This document shows, one piece after another, positions 46,535-58,736 of a stretch of DNA of 64,000 nucleotides. Below the pieces are notes generated by a model that saw only the letters and a list, made by a program, of their open reading frames with translations, was not told where the DNA came from and did no database searches. Numbering within the stretch: the stretch's first letter is position 1; each line of letters opens with the position of its first letter. The stretch is taken from positions 3,947-67,946 of the forward strand of contig PDUO01000115.1 in the NCBI GenBank assembly GCA_003008705.1, read 5' to 3'. Source of the DNA: Pezicula radicicola (Eukaryota; Ascomycota; Leotiomycetes; Helotiales; Dermateaceae). The position numbers and the translations under genes are program-made.

Positions 46535-47763
46535 CTTTGCTTATCTGTCTGCGACTGAGTGTAGGAGAAGGACGTTCAGTTAATTATGGCGAGGATTGTC
46601 GTCCAGCTGAAACTGTGAGGATTTCGGTTGTTGACTTAGGGGGGAGGGAGGGAGGGGGAGATCTGCGAACGAAGGCTTGGTACTGAATATTAGGGAAGAA
46701 GGAAGTCAATTGAAAAGGAGATGACGATGAGAAGATGCGATGCTGGGTCGGGGGATGATGAGCGAAGGTGCAGGTGAAGATGAAGGCTGTGTCTGCCTAC
46801 GACACCAACTAGATAGAGTACGACTACTTGTGCGGTCTATTTCAGTGGCTGTCGAGGCATTTTTTCCCGCAAAAAGGACGAAGATTTCAGGTCAGCCAGG
46901 TCAGGCAGGGTTGGAAGGAGATTTGAAGCAATTGAGGCTCAGCAAGAACTAGACGCGTTTGCGTTGCTCAGCACCCATCGCCCCATGGCCCCCATCCATG
47001 CTCGAATCCACTGGAGCGGACTGGATATTTGACGGAACCCCGACGAACCGCCCTAAAAATAAACAAGGCTTGAGCGGCAGAAGGCTGACTGGCAGATGTA
47101 CAGCGTGTGATTGGATGCATAGGCACCATGTGAAGCTTGATTCTCATGTTATGGCTCCTCATTGGACGAGGTTCCTTGCAACCACCCAGCAACCGTCGTC
47201 ATGAGTAGATTGGTTCTCATTTACTGTACGAAGTACGGTCGCATAACCACCACCACCACCACTACGGTACGGTACTTCTAAAGTACCGAACCGTCCCAGT
47301 ACTACAACTACTACTTACTACCCACTCACTCACTCCCTCGTGTATCGTAGATGGAAGTGTGTGCTGCAGCAGAAGACACTCCCGTCCATGTGGAGATGGC
47401 TTCACTTTTGCCATTGTTGTATTATTTACCAGAGATGTAAAGATGATTGCATAGCCAAGAGATGTACGGATCTCAGCCTTGTATTCTTTGTCAGACGGAT
47501 TATCGACAAAAAAAAAATCCAGAACGGGATCTAGTGGTCCATCTCGAAAGTGGGCGCTATTTTGCGCCGAAGCACCACAAACGTCGCACTTGATCCCAAA
47601 TCTTGCTCTCTGGTCGGTCTCATCGTAAGTTGCACAGCTTTCCTTCTGCAGAATCGTCTTTTCTCTCCTGCAGCTACATACAAATTATATGGTCATGCTC
47701 TCGTCATTTGTCAATTCTGCATAAAAAAAAGACACTCATCTCACCTCGCAACGACCGCGACAA
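46535..47763. promoter_or_regulatory. Divergent intergenic region (MARVEL / MFS)
   Basis: It carries the promoters of both flanking genes. It includes a (ACC)n run at 47247-47263, a hairpin at 47264-47294, and a pyrimidine-rich leader before the MFS start (T- and C-rich at 47640-47760). No gene seen. Confidence 0.55.
47264..47294. other. Inverted repeat (hairpin) in MFS upstream region
   Basis: CGGTACTT, loop CTA, then AAGTACCG gives a perfect 8-bp stem at 47270-47288. The outer ACGGTA / AACCGT bases extend it imperfectly. GTAC is repeated further upstream (47226, 47233). Confidence 0.6.
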
Positions 47764-49425
47764 ATGGCCAGCCCCACGTCCCCTCGTTTGGCCGACGAAG
47801 CTGCACCGGTTGAAGACGAGAGAACGCCTCTCATCAATGGGCGCCCCAATGGTACTGCAGATGGCACCGTGGAGCAGACCATTATTCCCAAGGAGCAATC
47901 CACGTCGCGTCTGGTCATCACCCTCGCCAGTTGCTATGTTGGAGTATTCCTCGGCGCGCTCGACAGCACCATTGTAGCAACTCTCGCAGCTCCCATCTCT
48001 ACCTCGTTCAATTCGCTCTCCCTCCTATCATGGTTCGCATCCGCCTACCTCATCTCGAATGCAGCATGCCAACCTCTGGCGGGACGTCTGACCGATATTT
48101 TCTCGCGGAGGACGGGTCTCGTATTCTCGAATGTCATGTTTGCCATGGGAAACTTGATCTGCGGACTGGCGACGAATGAACAGATGATTATTGCAGGGAG
48201 AGTAGTGGCGGGAGTAGGAGGTGGTGGATTGATGGCCATATCTACATTTGTCGCAAGCGATTTGGTGCCTTTGAGAAAGAGAGGCGTGGTTCAGGGACTT
48301 GGAAATATTTGTTACGGGACCGGTGCAGGCCTTGGCGGACTCTTTGGAGGCTGGATCAACGATACGTGGGGTTGGCGATGGGCTTTTCTCGTCCAAGTCC
48401 CCTTCATTGTCATAAGCGGGCTTCTTGTCTTCTTCCTCATCAACGTTCCTGCAAAGAAGAGCTCGAAATCGAAACTTAAGCGGGTGGATTTCCTTGGTGC
48501 CATCACCATTGTTGTAACCCTCGTTTTGCTCCTCCTTGGTCTCAACTCAGGTGGTAATATCGTCCCTTGGGACCATCCATTGGTTCTTGTTTCTCTGCCT
48601 CTTTCCGTAGTGATGCTTGGGGCATTCATCTACATTGAAGCCTTCGTCGCATTTGAGCCTGTTATCCCTGTGAGGCTGCTCCTCGACCAAACGGTATTAG
48701 CCTCTTGTTTGGTCAATTGGTTCACGACAATGGTAACGTACATGGTCCTATTCTACACACCCCTCTTTTTCCAAGCAAAGGGCCTCTCTACAACATCAGC
48801 TGGTATGCGTCTCATCCCACAATCTATAGGCTCCTCGATTGGTTCCATTGGTTCCGGACTCCTGATGAACAAGACTGGGAAATATCAAAAGCTCGGCCTC
48901 GCCCTCATGATCGTCTTCACTCTCGGGTCCGGTTTGCTCAATACTCTCACATTCTCCACACCCGAAGGGCCAGCTTTTGTCTACCTTTTCTGCATCGGCT
49001 TTGGCTACGGTGGCATTTTAACAGTTACCCTCCTCGCTGTCATCTCTGCCGTCTCCCACGACCATCAAGCCGTCATTACATCAGCAACTTACGCTTTCCG
49101 GTCAACCGGTTCCACCATTGGAATAACTATCGCATCGACCGTCTACCAAAACATCCTGAAATCCGAACTCTGGGAAAAGTTTGGAGATCGTCCTGGTGCT
49201 GCAGATGAAATCAAGAGGATTCGAAATAGCTTCAATGAGTTGAAGCATCTTCCTGAGGGGTGGAAGACTGGTGTCATGCAGGCTTATGGGGACGCTCTGA
49301 GGGGTGTTTTCCTGACCAGTTTGGCTGTATCGGTTCTTGCTTGTGTGGCTGCATTATTTATTAAGCAGCACGTACTGCATTCGAGCTTGGATCGAAGGAG
49401 CAGCCATAGCAATGGATCAACATGA
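47764..49425 (+). CDS. MFS transporter, DHA2 / vacuolar basic amino acid (VBA) type
   Basis: An intact 553-aa frame without introns. Fourteen hydrophobic segments span about residues 58-535, the arrangement of the DHA2 drug:H+ antiporter group. Segment 1 has G-A-L-D-S-T-I-V-A-T-L, the loop 2-3 motif is G-R-L-T-D-I-F-S-R-R-T-G, the motif B region is G-R-V-V-A-G-V-G-G-G-G, and the motif C region is G-T-G-A-G-L-G-G-L-F-G-G. The D-S-T-I-V start, L-S-W-F-A-S-A-Y-L-I-S-N-A-A-C-Q-P and S-D-L-V-P-L-R-K-R-G are characteristic of yeast Vba/Fnx1-like proteins, which carry basic amino acids into the vacuole. The acidic N-terminus has E-D-E-R-T-P-L-I, a dileucine-like sorting signal also consistent with the vacuole. 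Drug export remains an alternative. Confidence 0.9.
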   Translation: MASPTSPRLADEAAPVEDERTPLINGRPNGTADGTVEQTIIPKEQSTSRLVITLASCYVGVFLGALDSTIVATLAAPISTSFNSLSLLSWFASAYLISNAACQPLAGRLTDIFSRRTGLVFSNVMFAMGNLICGLATNEQMIIAGRVVAGVGGGGLMAISTFVASDLVPLRKRGVVQGLGNICYGTGAGLGGLFGGWINDTWGWRWAFLVQVPFIVISGLLVFFLINVPAKKSSKSKLKRVDFLGAITIVVTLVLLLLGLNSGGNIVPWDHPLVLVSLPLSVVMLGAFIYIEAFVAFEPVIPVRLLLDQTVLASCLVNWFTTMVTYMVLFYTPLFFQAKGLSTTSAGMRLIPQSIGSSIGSIGSGLLMNKTGKYQKLGLALMIVFTLGSGLLNTLTFSTPEGPAFVYLFCIGFGYGGILTVTLLAVISAVSHDHQAVITSATYAFRSTGSTIGITIASTVYQNILKSELWEKFGDRPGAADEIKRIRNSFNELKHLPEGWKTGVMQAYGDALRGVFLTSLAVSVLACVAALFIKQHVLHSSLDRRSSHSNGST

Positions 49426-50239
49426 TGAAGAAGTTGTGGTGGGTGCATGTTGGCGGAATGCTAATTCAAGAGAAGACATCAGGTTCGTTAATTCTGGCGG
49501 GTGAGCATTTACAAACCGGGCGGCTATATTTGCATCTGAGCGTCGGCGTGCTAGTGGGGGTTTAGACTGTACTACTATAAGATTGCAATAAAAAGATAGA
49601 TTTTTCAACCTCAAACCATCTAATGCTCTTATGCTCTTTTCCTCTGTCTCTGCTCTCTCTTTCTTAATTTCCCCCTATTATTACAGCTATAGGCATTGCC
49701 CTTTCAGTCGGTCTTTCAAGTCCTAAAACAACTAATACAATCGTCCCTTTATGTCCTTGTACACTGGTTTTCACGTCTTACAGAAAAAGTATCCATCATT
49801 ACAAAATGTGAGACCAAGTAGAGATAAGGAAGCTAGACTATATTTAGCAAGTGGGCTTTTGAACCTCACCTCAAATTCATCATCGACTGCTGACAATAAT
49901 AATGAGATCATGAACGATCATCATCACAAAGATCTTCAAATACCCAGTTAAATCCAAATTTCACTCCTCTAATTACTCTCTTAGTATCATTGATTCCTTA
50001 GTATTAATTAATACTTTTGATTTGTGTTAACTCTTAAAATCAATCCTTCTTAATTTATTATGTCAGACTCGGAAAACGCTAACGTTAATAAGAGGAGCGG
50101 TTTTACTAATGGGAGTTATTCTAGAAAGATAATGAGGGTGAAGCATCACGTTTTAGTATGGATTTAGATGATCTTGAAGAAGTAGGAGAGAAGGGTCTTA
50201 TGAAGGGAGGATGATATTTCCCCTATATCATCTTCCACC
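49426..50239. other. Intergenic
   Basis: It includes the 3' region of the MFS gene. A plus-strand run from 50061 (M-S-D-S-E-N-A-N) may be the mutated N-terminus of the following pseudogene, but I could not align it. Confidence 0.45.
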
Positions 50240-51260
50240 TACTACTCAACTCCCATAAAATAACTCACACCCTCTTCTCCACCCAAACAGGTACTACGCC
50301 TCCTCCAACGCAAGACAATCCCATACCCACCACGCAAACCTCCAAGCCTTCAACCGACACCGTAAAATCCCACGCATGCTAATAGACATCAACACGTGCG
50401 ACACCTCAATAACCATCTTCAGACACAAAGTCTCAGCACCCATAGGATTCGCCCCCATCGGAATCAACAAAATCTATAACCTACTCAGTGAACTCCCCGT
50501 ATCAAAAGCGGCAAAAGTAGCTAAAGAGTTACACCTCCTCTACTATCTCTCAACAGCAAGATCATCATCAATAGAAGATATCGGAAAAGTAAACGGAGAA
50601 GGTCTTAGATTCTTTTAATTATATATACCACATTATAGTAAATTAACTCTATCTCTTTTTCAACGAGCTCATGATTCTGGTTTCACGGCTTGTTTGTTTC
50701 CTTATATTAAATAGATGGTAATTAGACTAAAGACATAACGATACGTCATCCTTAAACTACGTATTCTACCACTGTATTGGCGCCAATTTAGGTCTCTTGG
50801 ACCTGGTGTTCCAAAACGTCTTAAAGAAAAGGGAATTTATCACCTTACTAACTCTAACGAAGGGGGTGCGTTCTGGATTGATCAAATATGACATGGACGA
50901 GCTTGGACTTGGGAAAAGATTCCTTGGGTTATGATGGAATGGAAGAGGATTAGTGGTGGGAAACCTTTTGTGTTGAAAGGGATTCAGAGTGTGGGTGATG
51001 CGGAAAAAGCTGTAGAGTTGGGGGTCAATGGGATTGTTGTTTCTAATCATGCGGGCCGTCAAATTGATGGTGCTATTACTAGTCTAGACGCCCTTGAGAA
51101 AATCGTTGTTGGTATTTTCCCCCTTTATTCCTTCCCTTGTTCCCATTACTAATATGTAGCTATCGGTAATGAAACATACATCATTTTCGACTAAGGAATC
51201 TGTATCGCTTCTGATATCTTTACAGCTTTAGCTCTTAGTGCTAGATAAATGATTTGGACC
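50240..51260 (+). pseudogene. FMN-dependent 2-hydroxyacid dehydrogenase / lactate 2-monooxygenase-like, broken
   Basis: Pieces of one protein appear in order but in shifting frames. 50290-50618 holds Y-Y-A-S-S-N-A, I-P-R-M-L-I-D and H-K-V-S-A-P-I-G-F-A-P-I-G-I-N-K. 50620-50720 holds the degraded F-Q-L-Y-M-P-H region, 50735-50830 Y-V-F-Y-H-C-I-G-A-N-L-G-L, and 50890-51110 H-G-R-A-W-T-W-E-K-I-P-W, then K-P-F-V-L-K-G-I-Q-S-V and S-N-H-A-G-R-Q-I-D-G-A, which contains the active-site His and substrate-binding Arg. It ends in I-F-D and A-L-A-L-S-A-R-stop at about 51247. The rest of the FMN phosphate-binding C-terminus is missing. Several stops and at least three frame changes rule out a working enzyme. 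Family members oxidise lactate or similar acids with FMN. Confidence 0.85.
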
Positions 51261-53051
51261 ACTTAACTCAGTTAGACGACTTACCTTAAGAGTGAGCATT
51301 CTGATTGAGGTGAAATTTGGCTTACTATCTCGCTTATTTTGAATTCTAGTGATGAGATTTATTGCATTTCAGCCTACGTACTGCATCAGAACTCAGCCAG
51401 AGAAGTATCGTTAGAATGTGTTCCTAACACAAATTTTAAGTATAATTCAAGACTCTTTTTTATTATTATAAGTATTCTACAATATTTACAGAAGGCTTCA
51501 TTGGTGTTAGTATTATTTCTGCAGGAATCGCCTTTCACTACTATAGTACCTAAAAGGTGCTACAACACTCATAAGCAAGTATTTTTCTGTAGCATGACTC
51601 TTTAATAAAGAGATTTAATCTTCGATGACTTTTCACAGAATTACTCTGCAAACATTGCCACCTTGGACTACAGCAATGGGAAATAAATATGATAATTACT
51701 CGAATAGGGATGTTAGAATACTTTCGTATATTATAACCTTGATTTTGCTAGAAGTAATGCACTCACTCTGAGATGAGCAGTAGCTAGCTTACTATGAAAC
51801 AATCTGTATCTAATACCGCGGCCCTTTCTTGAATCGCAAGATACACAAACGTTCAAGTCCAGCTCTCTCATAGAGATCTATTACAAACTTTCAGTGTCGT
51901 TCTGAACCTCCTCTAACAAAAGCCGTGTGCTATAATTGTATTATATTTTTGGGTTGGAGAAGACATTATCTCCATTTCGTCATTCCTAGGTCCAACGGCC
52001 GATCTATATATCAAACACCATCGAAAGTTACCCAACATGCTAGATTCTTGAAAACACAACGCCGACCAAATGCTGTGAATTCTACAGGCCAAACCTTTAT
52101 ATCACCCGCGATACCAGGTCATAGACTGATGTCAAAGCAATCGCTATACAATTTTCCGAATATGCTCAGTCTAAACCTCGTCTGGCGGCGAATATGTAGC
52201 TCCCGAACGGGGAATAAAAATCAAGAATCTAAGTAAGAAAAAATACCATTAATTACTCGTACTTCACAAAGACAAGGGCTTGTTCCGAAATGACTTTAAT
52301 GTCCCGAGAAAAGACGAGGTATTTTACGCCGTGGTTGCGTCCAACAAGTACTTATTTGGCTAGTACTAAATACCAGCTACGTACGGACTAAAAGTCCTTC
52401 CCACGCAAGCATCCTTCAATGTCTCCTTCATCCAAGGTCGTAAAGACACTTAGTACTGAGATAGAGTCTCGGATCCTACTTCCACCACTTGATTATAAAT
52501 ACTTTAACTTCAAGGGATCGATACATGGAGATGACCCCAAAAGCCTCCTTCCCTTAGCACAAAAAGAAGCTTTTCGAGCAGAACAAATTAACTTTGCGTC
52601 ACCAAAGATATTTCAACAAAAAGTGTTTCTTAAAGGTTAGCCCACCTAAATTCTCGAAACATATCTTGGCTCGATGGTATAAACACCTTGCTCGATTATA
52701 ACCGACACAAAAGTCAAAACTCACAGCAGTGCTACTAACGGTTTACGATAAAAATAAAACAAGGAGTTTTCATTTTGCTTTAAATAAAATAAAAATAGGG
52801 AACCGCTATTAAATTTTTTACCCGTAAAACTTTAAGCCTGGCGTTCCGATGGTCCCGCTATACCCGGTGGAACGAACTATGCAGCATTAACACGCCAGCC
52901 TTACTAATCTTTGTCCATGACGTAGAAACTCTACAGAGTTACTTACTACTTTCCACCTTTTTAATATTCTTTTGTAAGTAAAATTGCTTCCAATAGATCA
53001 TTTCATTGGGAATCAATTAATTGAAACATAAGTAGTTATATCGGATTCGTA
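51261..53051. other. Gene-poor stretch between two pseudogenes
   Basis: No supported gene. A 73-codon plus frame at 52419-52640 looks somewhat protein-like (P-P-L-D-Y-K-Y-F-N-F-K-G-S) and may be another gene relic; I do not recognise it. The lower-GC part 52730-53040 is plain. Confidence 0.4.
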
Positions 53052-54495
53052 ATGATCACAGCTATTGATGTTGCCCAACTGTTAGATTCTAGAGGGAACC
53101 CTACTGTTCAAGTAATTGTGACTACGGACAAAGGTATGGTTATCATTGAATGTATTTACTGAGTAGAATTTAGAAAACTAATTACTGCTTCTTTAGGTAC
53201 ATTCAAAGCCCTTGTCCCATCCGGGGCTTGAAAAGGTGACTATGAAGCGATCGAGCTATCATTGCGCGCAAATTTGATATTGGAAAGGACCTTGCGAATA
53301 ATGATGCTCTGATGCGTGAACTTGATGGTACAAGCGATAAAGGAAAACTTGGTGCTAATGCTATGCTTGATATTAGTATGACATGTGCGAGGGCGGCTGC
53401 TGCAGCTCAAGTACATAAATTCTACAGAGTATGACACAGATATATACGTGTTGACTTTATTCGCAGAACGTACCATTATATGAGTTTCTTCGACAGCTAT
53501 CTGGATCTCACAAACCGTATATGTCCCGTTCTTCAATGTTCTTAACGGTGGTGTACATTCTGGAAATCTTATGGCTTTTTAAGAGCTCATGATTGCTCCC
53601 GTAGGGGCAAGTGCAATTGCACATGCTGTTCAGATGGGTTCCGAGGTCTACCAAGAACTAAAGGGTGTCGTGAAGGCTAAATTTGGCGGAGCTGGTAAGA
53701 ATCTGGATCTATGGTATATCTGTTACACAGACTAACATCAGCAAGCAATTGGTATCGGAGATGAAGAAGGATTCGCTCCACCGATTTCAAAGCCTCATGA
53801 AGCATTGGATTTACCAAGTACGTCGGTGGAGAAATGTGGATATACAAGTCTAATCAAATTCGCAGTCGATCCAGCATCCAGCGAATTCTTCAACTCAGGA
53901 ACCTATGATCTATAATTCAAAGACGAACAAGATCAATCCTCGAAAATGAAACTCTCTGCTACAGAAATTAGTGAACTATCTCGAAAGATATCCCATAGTG
54001 CTTCTAGAAGACCCATTTGCTCAAGATGATTGGAAAGCTTGGACAGAATTTCATCAGACCTGCAACATCGACTCCAAAATCGAACTCGTGGGAGATGATC
54101 TTCTGGCTACAAATCCAGATAGGATTAAGATTGCTAATGACAAGAAAGCGTGTAACTCACTGCTTTTAAAGATTAATAATATTGGTACAATTACAGAAGT
54201 AGTAGAAGCGTATGCTTTACTAGAAATGGAATGAGTTTTCGTTATGTTTACTGACCAAGAACAGTGCCAAAATAGCATACTGTCTAGGCTGGAGCGTCTT
54301 TGTCTCACCGATCTGGTGAGACTACGGATGATTTTATCGCGGATTTGACGGTCGAGCTGGGAACTGGATATTTGAAATCTTGAAGTCCATGTCGTTGAGA
54401 GAGGGCTGTGAAATATAATCGTTTGATGGATATTGAGGATGAGCTTGAAGCCTCGGGGCAGAGGCGTATGTTCGCGGGAAGTAATTTTCGCCAGA
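53052..54495 (+). pseudogene. Enolase-like gene, broken
   Basis: It starts M-I-T-A-I-D-V-A-Q-L-L-D-S-R-G-N-P-T-V, the enolase N-terminus. The first intron (53134-53196, GTATGG...CTTTAG) is still in place and joins G to T-F-K-A-L-V-P-S-G-A, where a TGA replaces the Ser codon of the catalytic loop. Then come [14 protein letters not shown] (53320-53360), N-V-L-N-G-G-V-H-S-G, F-stop-E-L-M-I (CAA to TAA at about 53580), G-D-E-E-G-F-A-P (53758-53782; second Gly to Glu), F-N-S-G-T-Y-D-L-stop, [11 protein letters not shown] (54001-54033), [20 protein letters not shown] and finally S-H-R-S-G-E-T (54303). Enolase converts 2-phosphoglycerate to phosphoenolpyruvate. At least three stops and several frameshifts disable it. 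It looks like a diverged paralogue, not the main housekeeping enolase. Confidence 0.9.
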
Positions 54496-56144
54496 TTCAT
54501 CGTACATGAGCAATGGCACTGAAAGACTTAGCAGTGCTATTTCACTATATATTATCTTGCGTGTTAATATCTCGATTTGGAACCCCTTAGGAGATAGAGA
54601 CTAATAGGGTCATAATTTCAGGTTACGGGAGATGCAACATGAGAACTTTAGGGACATCTGTCAAACACCAAAGTAGAAGAGTGTTAATACTATCATTCTC
54701 GACATGTGAACAGCTTTTAATTTACCCCTATAGTAGTAACTATATCTGCTTAAACAATTGAGAATAAGGTTTACTTGTAATTTCAAGAAATGAAGATATA
54801 CTTCTGTGAAAGCCCTCGTGATAATTATAATTACAGAACCGTACTAAAAATAAGGCTATTTTCTGAAACCTCAAACACAAGGATGTCAAATTTCGTCGAA
54901 TTCTAGACTTGCCGTTTAAGTTCTAGCTAATGTACAAAAGGTATCTTTGGAGAAAATACCGGTGGGTGATTTGCATTCGGGAGTGGATAGCGTTGAGTGT
55001 GTGTTTCTGGGGAACAAGTGCCGTATGTCGAAGGCTGACTCGTGGGGAAAATGGGCTGTTGTTGAGTGTACAATAGATTGTAAAGTCTTGAGTGGCGGGT
55101 GCCAAAACCCTACAGAATACTCGTACGGAGTAGCAACTGAATAATTGATTTGCCAACGATTCAGCAGACCGTTCTAGATTGCATGAGCGCTAATACAGAC
55201 AGGCTCAAAACCTGGCCATTCGGCTAGAAACTCGGATTTCGGATTTCGGGAGAGGGGTAATCCGATCTGATATGGAGGAGCTGCTTTTGGTAAAAAGGGA
55301 AATGATGGTGATGCAAACTCCCACGAGACAGTTGTCTCTCTACTTCAGCCGTGAAATTGTAATTACCGTCTTTGAATCGTTTGGCAACAGATGTGGAAGT
55401 CTGCCGAGCACCTTGGCGGACAATACTCTAGATGGTGTCGTTTAGCGACAAACACATGATGCTAGCAATACCGGATAACTATGGAAATGAAAACACCGCT
55501 GCTGTCGAAGAATTTATGGCCAGTTATCACTCAAGCTCATGCTTCTGACCTTTGAATTTTTTTCGATGCTAGCGTAAATCCAAGAAGGGAAATGTTTTCT
55601 TGACTAGAATGGGAGGTTGTCGCTAGGTCGTAGCGCTGTTGGATTTGGTAAATGTAGTCTTACTACGGCATTGCAGAATCCAGTCAAACACTTAATCTCT
55701 TCGTAAATCAAAAACCTAATCATTGCTGTGCGAATGTAACTAATTTGCTGGTCTCTCCGTACCTCAAACTATGTAAGTATTGAACAATAATATCCTAGTA
55801 GCTAGTTTCCCGCTCAAGTAAGTCGCACTAAATATCCTCAGAGTCAGTTCCTGTTGACAAGATACTTGGATGAAAAGAACAAGAGGAAGGAGTATATTTT
55901 GGTGCTATTACTATTTTTCGTCCCAAACGGAAACAGAGGTGTCATGAGATTTGAGAATGCCATCCTGGCGATCCAAAGATGATGGCATGACGTACGAGCC
56001 ATTTCGGCTCGATTGCTCAATTTGGCCAATGTATACGAGTAGAGCCCATGAGCTTAAGTAAACAGTCAGCCCCTCACAAACCGAATTTCGCATGTTGCAT
56101 GGAAAGTCAAGTCACCCTCTTCATGAATTTAACCATCACTGGCT
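54496..56144. other. Intergenic
   Basis: No supported gene. The last few hundred bases are the promoter region of the transcription factor gene. Confidence 0.5.
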
Positions 56145-58736
56145 ATGTCTGATCAGACAAACAGCGCGACAACATCCAGATCTCTGAGTGCATTGCAGGA
56201 ACCACCATTGAAGCGCCGACGGGTGGCCAAGGCATGTCAGAATTGCAGGTCACAAAAATCCAAGGTGCGTCTTCCTGAAACACTCCCCTTCCCGTAATTG
56301 CGATACCACAAATGCCCATTTTGATCATCTACTAGTGCGATGGCAAGCCTCCAATCTGTTCCCGTTGCGCGGGCTATGGACATGAATGCATCTGGACAGA
56401 CAAAAAGGTTCGCTTGTTGGGCCAAGACGGCTCCATATCTAATGGTCCTCAGTCATCGTCTGCGGAGAATACCACGCAGTTCCATCTCGCAATTCAATCC
56501 TACGAGAAGTTGATAAGAAGTGTCCGCTTCGAACTATCGCATTCCACTCGCGCTGCTGTTGACCTGACTCTGTCATATATGAGACAAAGATTACCGCCAG
56601 GTACTCTTGATTCGAATGGACCATTCAGCGCCGCCCCGGTTGTTGATGATGCCTGTCAGCAGAATGCTTCTGAAGTTCAGAGTCCAAGTAGGCAAAGATA
56701 TCTGGGGGAAGCCAGTGACCTGCACTTCTTCCATACAATAAAGAATATCCTTCAAGAGCAGGATCCGCCAGAAGGTCTAGCCGAGAATGACATACAGAGT
56801 TATGATCAAGGGACACTTCATCTAGAGACGCAAGGTGCTGTTAATCGTGCGGACCTCCCGACAAAAGACCTAGCGGATACCTACATCGATATATACTTCT
56901 CCATCATTCATATCGCCTATCCTTTTGTGAATAAACCGGCATTCATGCAACGGTATGAGAGCTTCTGGAAAGGAGATATAGAAGTCATGAAGAGCTATTC
57001 ATGGCTTTCTCTGCTGTGTGAGTCTGAATCACTTTGAAAAACATTCTATCTTATCCTTACCAAATCCAGACACTATTTTCGCCATTGGCGCCTACTATAC
57101 CTCATTTCCTTTATCTAGGAATGCTGAGGTCCAAGCCCACCTTCAGTTTTTCGGGCAAGCTATCTCACTATCAAGTTCTATCATGACAGATTGCACATTA
57201 GAGAATATCCAAATGTTGCTCGCTCAATGTTTCTTTTTACTTGCAACAGCTCAGACTGACAGGTACTTCGATATCCTTGTAGCATCAATTATAGGCTAAT
57301 AGTTGTGTAGATGTTGGAATACGCTTGGTCTCGCAATACGCGCCGCACAAAGTATTGGCCTCCATGTTGAAGATTCTCTCAAACAACCTGTCACATATCT
57401 ACCTGCTGTAGAGCAAGAAACAATGCGACGGACTTGGTATTCAATGTACGTCCTGGATCGACTTCTCGCACTTCAACTGGGCCGTCCTATGGCAATTCAC
57501 GAAGGGGATTATCGCGTCAATCTACCATCAGAAACGGAAGAGACTGCCTCTATTTTTGATGGGAAATCAATCTCATCTCATGAGGATAAAACTCCATCAT
57601 GTCTTGAATATTTCATCTCCGTTACGAAGTTCTCACAAATTCTCGGTCAAGTTATTACTGAGCTCTATACACCTGCTCAGGTAGCTCTTGATCCTAACCG
57701 GATGATGTTGAGTACTATAACTTTGGATCAGAAGCTCATTGAATGGAAATTGAAACTCCCACGTCATCTTCGATTTGATTTAGGACACACATTTGAGAAG
57801 TTTGTTATCTTTAAAAGACAAGTAAGACTTAACAGTCAATCTTTATTATCCAGTCACTAAACAAGCCTAGCGAAACATGCTTGCCATAAAGTTTCACCAT
57901 CTCCGGACTCTCCTGCATCGCCCATATCTTTGTCTAGCATGGCTACAACAACAAAATCGACCCCTGATGGCTTTACTGGAACGAGCGCATAACCAAGTCG
58001 AGGCCTTGGAGAAAATCTGCGTGCTAGAGGCTCAACAAACAGCACATTTACTACATAATGTGTCTGATGAAAGAAGCTTGGTACACGACTTCCCATGGTG
58101 GCAAATGATCTCTTGCCTACTCTGTGCCAGCTCTGTTCTCCTTGTATCTCGTGCATGTATTAAGCCGAAACAGGCATGTGCAGAAGTCTACTCACAAGCA
58201 CTAGATGAGGATGCAGAAACATGCCTTAAGGTCTTCGATGCATTAAGTGCTAATTCAGATGCTGCAAGACGTGCTAGAGATATGATGAAAGGGTTGAAGA
58301 GAACTCGAATCCTACCCATAAGTCAGTCTTCACTCAATCTTTATCTTCACTACTATCTATCTGGCATAAATAACTAATGATAATAGTAGATTCCTCGAGC
58401 TTAAGGCCTGACTCGTCATCGGCGAGCGAGGATGCAGACGGCAACGTATTGGAGATGTCTTCCATGGAACATATTACCAATAATACGATGGATGGAGCTG
58501 TCAATTATGGCCCTACACAAAATATACCTGAGTGGCAGATCTGGCCGGGCGAGCTGTCAGATCCTATGGCATGGTCTGCTCAATTTATCGATCCATCGCA
58601 GCACTTGCAATTTAGTGGGGAGTCAGTTTCTGGTGATCAGATTCCTTTTTATACCCCGGTAGAAGAGCACAGTTCGTATGGTGCAGGGCATCTAAGACAG
58701 GGGGGGTCTACTTTTCGTGCCAAGCTTTTTCTCTAA
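56145..58736 (+). CDS. Zn2Cys6 transcription factor with fungal-specific domain
   Basis: Six exons, 56145-56264, 56336-57017, 57070-57262, 57311-57821, 57871-58321 and 58390-58736; phases join throughout, giving 767 aa. The zinc cluster, split by intron 1, is C-Q-N-C-R-S-Q-K-S-K / C-D-G-K-P-P-I-C-S-R-C-A-G-Y-G-H-E-C at about residues 31-58 (C-x2-C-x6-C-x6-C-x2-C-x6-C), preceded by the basic K-R-R-R-V-A-K. The middle domain has Y-I-D-I-Y-F-S-I-I-H-I-A-Y-P-F, A-I-R-A-A-Q-S-I-G-L-H, E-x-R-R-T-W-Y-S-M-Y-V-L-D-R and L-G-R-P-M-A-I. The last exon is acidic with aromatic residues, a likely activation region. It acts in the nucleus on CGG-type sites. Introns are 48-71 nt; the last donor (GTCAGT) is weak, and without that splice the protein would end earlier at 58375. 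No biosynthetic partner gene lies nearby. Confidence 0.88.

Noticed and set aside
52419..52640. 73-codon plus frame
   Set aside because: Slightly protein-like but without a recognised family or support; mentioned only as a possible relic.
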